Shown piece by piece: positions 6,689 to 10,542 of a stretch of DNA of 10,542 bases. The stretch covers positions 1 to 10,542 of the forward strand of contig JACKBT010000072.1 in assembly GCA_020634415.1 (NCBI GenBank), in the 5' to 3' direction. Position numbers and translations under genes: made by a program. The notes under the pieces were generated by a model, which was not told the origin of the DNA, searched no databases, and saw only the letters and a list, made by a program, of their open reading frames with translations. The stretch's first letter is position 1. Every line of letters begins with the position of its first letter. Source of the stretch: Ardenticatenaceae bacterium. Its GTDB lineage: Bacteria > Chloroflexota > Anaerolineae > Promineifilales > Promineifilaceae.

Positions 6689-6944
6689 GGCATATGATTA
6701 CTCCCGTTTTGGGCATGGAGAATGTGCCTTTGTAGGTTAAGAAACAGATCAGAGAAATCATCCCCCCCAGACTTTTCCCGTGCGGGTTGGGGTGAGGGTC
6801 TTTTATTCGATTCGTTATTGAACGGTAACTACCAAGCCCCGCTGGATTCTCCTCCGGGAGAGTACGTAGTTACATGGAATGAGCAAAGGCACTGGTATAG
6901 GTATAGAAATTTGGCGGCTTTACGCTGGCGTTTAGGAATTTGTT
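6689..6944 (+). other. Gap before dacA with a foldable element and no convincing gene
   Basis: No credible gene lies here. GTAACTAC (6825-6832) pairs with GTAGTTAC (6866-6873), enclosing a second hairpin, 6846-6852 with 6857-6863 (7 bp, one G-U, loop TCCG). The two stems are separated by a 13-nt asymmetric bulge, giving an RNA-like fold 70 nt before the dacA start. It has no T-tract and does not match the ydaO c-di-AMP riboswitch as I know it. GGTTGGGGTGAGGGTC (6785-6800) resembles G-rich intergenic repeats seen in many bacteria. No strong promoter for dacA was found; TATAGA at 6902-6907 is a weak -10 candidate. Confidence 0.4.
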
Positions 6945-7730
6945 TTGGAAAGTTTTCTGGATTCTTTGCAGTTTGATTGGTTAAGTATTTTAGACATTGC
7001 TTTGGTAACGGCCGTTATCTATGGCACCCTCGTCCTCATTCGGGGCACACGAGCCGTGCAAGTGCTGCGCGGCTTCATCGTGGTCGCCCTCATCATCTTC
7101 GCCGTCTCCAATCTCATTGATTTACCCGCCTTTGAATGGCTGGTAGATCGCATTCTTCCCGCCCTGGTGGTAGCCGTACCCGTTATCTTCCAACCGGAAC
7201 TGCGCCGCGCCCTGGAGCAGTTGGGACGTTTTAGCAACTATTTTCGTTTCTCCCGCACCAACGCCCAAGACCCTATGATAACGGCCGTGCGCGAAGCCAG
7301 CCTCTACCTCTCCCAACGGCGACACGGTGCCCTCATCGTCTTCGAGCGCGACACCGGCCTGCAAGAATACATAGACACAGGCATCCTGCTCAATGCCGAA
7401 CCCTCAGCCGAACTATTTACCACCATCTTCAACAAAAATACCGAACTGCATGACGGAGCCATCATCATGCGCGGCGGCAAAATTGCCGCCGCCGCCTGCG
7501 TCATGCCCCTCTCCACCAGCAGCCTGTCTGATCGCCAAATGGGGCTGCGCCACCGCGCCGCCCTGGGCATCAGCGAAGTAAGTGATGCGGTGGCCATGGT
7601 CGTTTCCGAAGAGACAGGACAGGTTTCCATTGCCCATAACGGCCGTATCATGCGCCGTCAAGATATATCCCGTCTGGACATGGTTCTCAGCACCTTCCTC
7701 AACAACCCACGAGGAGCCAGCAAATCATGA
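6945..7730 (+). CDS. dacA: Diadenylate cyclase CdaA (DacA), membrane-bound
   Basis: It joins two ATP into cyclic di-AMP, a messenger that controls potassium and osmolyte uptake and wall homeostasis. The 261-residue protein has the CdaA plan: three N-terminal helices (about 13-32, 39-57 and 69-83, with the family signature LIRGTRAVQVLRG at 31-43) and a cytoplasmic DAC domain from about 100. The catalytic motifs are intact: D170-G171-A172 in ELHDGAI and R202-H203-R204 in GLRHRAALG. I chose the TTG at 6945 because AGGA (6934-6937) stands 7 nt before it and the N-terminus (MESFLDSLQFDWLSILDI) aligns with known CdaA starts. The stop overlaps the cdaR start by 4 bp (ATGA), so translation is probably coupled. 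Codon choice changes from T/G-rich to C-rich exactly at the palindrome 7008-7015. No other cyclase is seen here. Confidence 0.95.
   Translation: MESFLDSLQFDWLSILDIALVTAVIYGTLVLIRGTRAVQVLRGFIVVALIIFAVSNLIDLPAFEWLVDRILPALVVAVPVIFQPELRRALEQLGRFSNYFRFSRTNAQDPMITAVREASLYLSQRRHGALIVFERDTGLQEYIDTGILLNAEPSAELFTTIFNKNTELHDGAIIMRGGKIAAAACVMPLSTSSLSDRQMGLRHRAALGISEVSDAVAMVVSEETGQVSIAHNGRIMRRQDISRLDMVLSTFLNNPRGASKS
7008..7015. repeat. ACGGCCGT palindrome, site 7 (dacA)
   Basis: Inside AACGGCCGTT (7007-7016), read as Thr-Ala-Val. G:C is 14:5 on the left and 17:20 on the right; T falls from 28 to 14 of 60. Confidence 0.85.
7281..7288. repeat. ACGGCCGT palindrome, site 8 (dacA)
   Basis: Read as Thr-Ala-Val. 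G:C is 10:18 on the left and 15:25 on the right: the weakest site, with almost no change. Confidence 0.8.
7639..7646. repeat. ACGGCCGT palindrome, site 9 (dacA)
   Basis: Read as Asn-Gly-Arg. G:C is 18:13 on the left and 10:20 on the right. Confidence 0.8.
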
Positions 7731-9136
7731 TTCGCTTTCTCCGTTCTCTCATCTCCAATCTAGCCACCCTACTTTTGGCCCTGGTCGTCGCCCTCATCAT
7801 CTGGGTCAATGCCTCCCAAGTCGAAGAAGAAACGGTGCGGCAAAACCTCGCCATTCCCATCAACGTCGTCGGCATCCCTGAAAACGGCATCCTCCTCAAA
7901 CCAGACCTGGAAGCCTTACAAGCCTTGCAAATTGGGTACGAAGGGCCAGAATCCATTGTCAGCGAACTGACCGTTGATGATTTCGCGGCCACCCTTGACT
8001 TTAGCACGGTGCCTTATGGTCAGGAAACGGCCGTTCCCATCCAAGTCAAAATCAACGTCCCCGAAGGCGTCACCCTCGTCTTCCAATCCGCCGAAGAAGT
8101 CACCGCCCTCCTCGAACAATCCATCAGCCGCGAAATCCCCATCGAACTAGACATTCGCGGCACAGTCGCTCGCGGCCACACCCAGGGAACTCCCCTCATT
8201 GATCCCCCCTTCATCACCGTCTCTGGCCCCGCCTCCAGCGTCGAACAACTCAGCACCATCCGCCTCACCGTCTTCCTCAACAACGCCCGCGAAACCCAAG
8301 TCTACTCCCCCCAAATCATCTACTACGACTTGCAAGGGCGCGTCACCAGCACACGCGGCCTCACCCAAAGTGCCGACGAAGTACAAGTCACCATCCCCGT
8401 TAACGAGTCAGCCGGTTTCGCCGAAAAATTCATCACCGTCGCCCGCACCGGCGAACCCGCCCCCGGCTACCGCCTCCTCAACATCACCGTCGAGCCAAGC
8501 AGCGTATTCGTCACTGGCCCGCCAGCCCAACTAGCCGCCCTCACCCGCGTACAAACCGAACAGATCAACCTAACCGGCCTCACCGCCTCCACCCGCCTGC
8601 AAGTCGCCCTCGATTTACCGGCCGGCATCGAACTAGATCAAGATCAGGAAGTTTTTGTAGATGTTGAAATTGAACCGCGTGTGGATACGGCCAGTTTCCG
8701 GCGCGACGTAGAAGTGATTGGCTTAGGCCCAGAATTGGAAGTAGCCCGCATTCAGCCTGAAGATGTGCGCATCATCTTTTTTGGCCCAGTGCTGGCTTTA
8801 GATGGCCTCATTGAAGGCGATATTCGCGTCACGGTAGACCTGTTTGAACGGCAAGAGGGCACGTACAGTGTTGAGCCAAAAGTGGAATTCCCCGAACGCG
8901 GCATCGAACTGCGTTCCATCCAGCCCTCTGTCGTTACGGTCGAAATCACCCGTGTCAAGGCCATTACCGATACTTTGACAGATACCATAACGGTCACAGA
9001 AACGTCGCGCCTGCCGTATGTTGAGGGCGGCGTAACGGCCGTTCCCCCACCCACCGCCGCGCCCCCTGTTGCCAACCTCGCCCCCTTCGCGTATCATCCA
9101 TCGTTTGCATATCTGGTAAGACGAGAAACAACATGA
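7727..9136 (+). CDS. cdaR: YbbR-domain protein, CdaA regulator
   Basis: It is the usual partner of CdaA and modulates its cyclase activity from outside the membrane. The 469-residue protein has one N-terminal helix (about 8-27, ending IIWVNAS), then an extracytoplasmic part with four beta-rich YbbR-type repeats at about 40-130, 134-227, 232-317 and 322-409. The middle two show the typical ...ITVSGPASSVEQLSTI... and ...SSVFVTGPPAQLAALTRV... cores. After the last repeat comes a Thr- and Pro-rich tail (410-469, including AVPPPTAAPP) not usual for YbbR proteins, which could reach the cell wall. ATG overlaps the dacA stop and TGA overlaps the der start, each by 4 bp, so the three genes are one translational unit. 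Codons are extremely C-rich from 8035 to about 8640, then balanced. Family assignment rests on position after dacA, topology and repeat cores. Confidence 0.92.
   Translation: MIRFLRSLISNLATLLLALVVALIIWVNASQVEEETVRQNLAIPINVVGIPENGILLKPDLEALQALQIGYEGPESIVSELTVDDFAATLDFSTVPYGQETAVPIQVKINVPEGVTLVFQSAEEVTALLEQSISREIPIELDIRGTVARGHTQGTPLIDPPFITVSGPASSVEQLSTIRLTVFLNNARETQVYSPQIIYYDLQGRVTSTRGLTQSADEVQVTIPVNESAGFAEKFITVARTGEPAPGYRLLNITVEPSSVFVTGPPAQLAALTRVQTEQINLTGLTASTRLQVALDLPAGIELDQDQEVFVDVEIEPRVDTASFRRDVEVIGLGPELEVARIQPEDVRIIFFGPVLALDGLIEGDIRVTVDLFERQEGTYSVEPKVEFPERGIELRSIQPSVVTVEITRVKAITDTLTDTITVTETSRLPYVEGGVTAVPPPTAAPPVANLAPFAYHPSFAYLVRRETT
8027..8034. repeat. ACGGCCGT palindrome, site 10 (cdaR)
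   Basis: Inside AACGGCCGTT (8026-8035), read as Thr-Ala-Val. G:C is 16:16 on the left and 9:25 on the right, opening a 600-bp C-rich tract. Confidence 0.85.
9035..9042. repeat. ACGGCCGT palindrome, site 11 (cdaR)
   Basis: Inside AACGGCCGTT (9034-9043), read as Thr-Ala-Val. G:C is 18:15 on the left and 8:34 on the right, the largest switch. Part of it reflects the Pro-rich tail encoded on the right. Confidence 0.85.
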
Positions 9137-10500
9137 AAGCACTAATAGCCCTGGTAGGCCGACCCAACGTCGGCAAATCCACCCTCTTCAACCGTATTGC
9201 CGGACGACGACTAGCCGTCGTCTCCGACACAGCGGGGACAACCCGCGACCGCCTCTACACCGACGCCGAATGGGGCGGCATCGCCTTCACCATCGTAGAC
9301 ACCGGCGGCATCGAATTCCTGGCCGGTCATCACACCATCCCCCTCTCCGAAGATTCTGAGCGGTTCCTGCCCCTCATCGTCGAACAAGCCCGCATCGCCA
9401 TTCAAGATGCCGAAGTCATTGTCCAGGTAGTAGATGGGCAAGCAGGCATCACCGCCGCCGACCGCGAAATCGCCAACATCCTGCGCCAAACCAACAAACC
9501 CATCATCATCGCCGCCAACAAACTGGAATCCTCCAACATGCGCGATAACGCCTACGAATTTTACGAACTGGCCTTAGGCGAAGTTATCGCTGTATCGGCT
9601 CTGCATGGTGTTGGCTCTGGCGATCTGCTGGATGCCATCGTAGATGCCATCCCTGAACCCGAAGCCGAAGAAGATGAAGAAGATGAATCCGTAAAAATCG
9701 CCATCTTAGGCCGGCCGAATGCGGGCAAATCCACCCTTCTCAACAAATTGATCGGCCAGGAACGAGCCATCGTCAGCCCCATTGCCGGCACAACCCGCGA
9801 TGCCATAGACACCAAGATGATGTGGGAAGACCAGGAAATCACCCTCATTGACACCGCAGGCATTCGGCGGCGCGGCAAAATAGACCCCGGCATCGAAAAA
9901 TACAGCGTCCTGCGTGCCCTCAAAGCCCTGCGCCGTGCCGATATCGCCCTGCTGCTGGTAGATGCCACCGATGGGGCCGCGACAGCGCAAGATGCCCACA
10001 TCGCGGGCATGTTGGCCGATGAGGAATCAGCCGGTATTGTGGTGCTGGTTAACAAATGGGATGCGATAGAGAAAGATTCCCACACTATTTACCAGTTTGA
10101 AGAAAAACTGCGTGATGATTTGCGCTTCCTCCCCTACATCCCCATCCTCTTCATTTCGGCCCAATCGGGTCAGCGTGTAGACAAAATCATTCCTATGGCC
10201 TTGGAAGTGAACGAGTCTCGCTATCATCGTATAGGCACTGGCCCGCTCAACAAATTCATGTTTGATGCCATTGCCAAACACCCCCCGCCCAGCAAAGGGG
10301 GCAAGCGGGTGAAGTTTTTCTACGCGACGCAGGTTTCGGTGGCCCCGCCCACATTTGTCTTTTTTGTAAACAAACCACAGTGGGTGCATTTTGGCTATCG
10401 TCGTTTCTTGGAAAATCAACTGCGCCAACTGCACCCCTTTGTGGGTACTCCCATCAAAATCATCTTCCGCGCCCGCAGCGAAGACCGCTTCGGCGAATAA
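9133..10500 (+). CDS. der: Ribosome-assembly GTPase Der (EngA)
   Basis: It is a double-domain GTPase needed to mature the 50S ribosomal subunit in the cytoplasm. The 455-residue length is typical. First G domain: P-loop GRPNVGKS (9-16), DTGG (56-59), NKLE (129-132), SALH (155-158). Second: GRPNAGKS (193-200), DTAG (240-243), NKWD (307-310), SAQS (342-345). A KH-like domain closes the protein (about 360-450). The acidic linker EPEAEEDEEDE (175-185) separates the two G domains. The first G4 has Glu in place of the usual Asp; this is tolerated in some Der proteins. The stretch between DTGG and the next helix (60-80) is slightly long. ATG overlaps the cdaR stop by 4 bp. Codons are strongly C-ending to about 9560 and then relax. 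Confidence 0.97.
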   Translation: MKALIALVGRPNVGKSTLFNRIAGRRLAVVSDTAGTTRDRLYTDAEWGGIAFTIVDTGGIEFLAGHHTIPLSEDSERFLPLIVEQARIAIQDAEVIVQVVDGQAGITAADREIANILRQTNKPIIIAANKLESSNMRDNAYEFYELALGEVIAVSALHGVGSGDLLDAIVDAIPEPEAEEDEEDESVKIAILGRPNAGKSTLLNKLIGQERAIVSPIAGTTRDAIDTKMMWEDQEITLIDTAGIRRRGKIDPGIEKYSVLRALKALRRADIALLLVDATDGAATAQDAHIAGMLADEESAGIVVLVNKWDAIEKDSHTIYQFEEKLRDDLRFLPYIPILFISAQSGQRVDKIIPMALEVNESRYHRIGTGPLNKFMFDAIAKHPPPSKGGKRVKFFYATQVSVAPPTFVFFVNKPQWVHFGYRRFLENQLRQLHPFVGTPIKIIFRARSEDRFGE

Positions 10501-10518
10501 AACCCCACCATACGCAGC

Positions 10519-10536
10519 CGCGGTATTCTTACCGCG
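10519..10536 (+). terminator. Hairpin after der, possible terminator cut by the window
   Basis: CGCGGTA (10519-10525) pairs with TACCGCG (10530-10536) around TTCT, a 7-bp stem beginning 18 nt after the der stop. A T-tract would have to lie beyond the last base, 10542; the visible CTCCCC is not one. It may instead be an intergenic repeat. Confidence 0.35.
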
Positions 10537-10542
10537 CTCCCC

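Noticed and set aside
6760..6805. Terminator or REP-like hairpin formed by the C-run and the G-rich tract
   Set aside because: Pairing is possible in several weak registers (for example CCCG with CGGG) with no single stable stem, so only the resemblance to G-rich intergenic repeats is noted.
6825..6873. ydaO-type c-di-AMP riboswitch
   Set aside because: The element is too short and lacks the conserved ydaO core as far as I can recall it.
6722..6976. 84-codon plus-strand open frame before dacA
   Set aside because: It has no ribosome site, spans the foldable element and the G-rich repeat, and overlaps the dacA start in another frame; the translation looks like no family.

Overview
The window reads as an ordinary chromosomal segment of a bacterium, most likely a Chloroflexota member of the Anaerolineae/Ardenticatenia kind. 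That assignment is an inference from gene content, the style of the membrane-anchored LysM and TPR proteins and the mixed GC content; no rRNA or other marker is present to prove it. I see no mobile element, CRISPR array, tRNA or rRNA.

Layout. Positions 1-45 hold a doublet of AT-rich palindromes. A minus-strand gene (46-801) encodes a membrane-anchored protein with a 12-residue Gln/Glu-rich tandem repeat and two LysM domains. It is divergent from dgt (879-2033, dGTP triphosphohydrolase), and its predicted -35 box overlaps the dgt Shine-Dalgarno sequence. dgt converges on a minus-strand gene for an unknown two-helix membrane protein (2140-3075), with a terminator for each strand between them. 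Then come argF (3348-4271, ornithine carbamoyltransferase) and a large cytoplasmic TPR protein (4360-6594), closed by an AT-rich hairpin terminator. A 350-bp gap with a foldable element precedes a tight three-gene unit, dacA/cdaA - cdaR (YbbR) - der (6945-10500), whose genes overlap by 4 bp at each junction.

How the genes work together. DacA/CdaA makes c-di-AMP at the membrane and CdaR is its usual extracytoplasmic regulator. Coupling them to the ribosome-assembly GTPase Der, where glmM often sits in other bacteria, suggests co-expression of envelope/turgor signalling with ribosome maturation. The other genes are housekeeping or structural and have no obvious common pathway.

The most unusual signal is not a gene. 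The octamer ACGGCCGT occurs 11 times (about 0.16 expected at equal base frequencies), in all three reading frames and once between genes, like the HIP1 palindrome of cyanobacteria. By hand count, base composition switches at these palindromes: the 60 bases to the left are rich in G over C (204 vs 114 summed) and the 60 to the right are rich in C over G (143 vs 219), with G minus C falling across all 11 sites. The pattern is symmetric under reverse complement and produces abrupt changes of synonymous codon choice inside single genes. It could be the footprint of an undescribed DNA-processing or recombination system acting at the motif.
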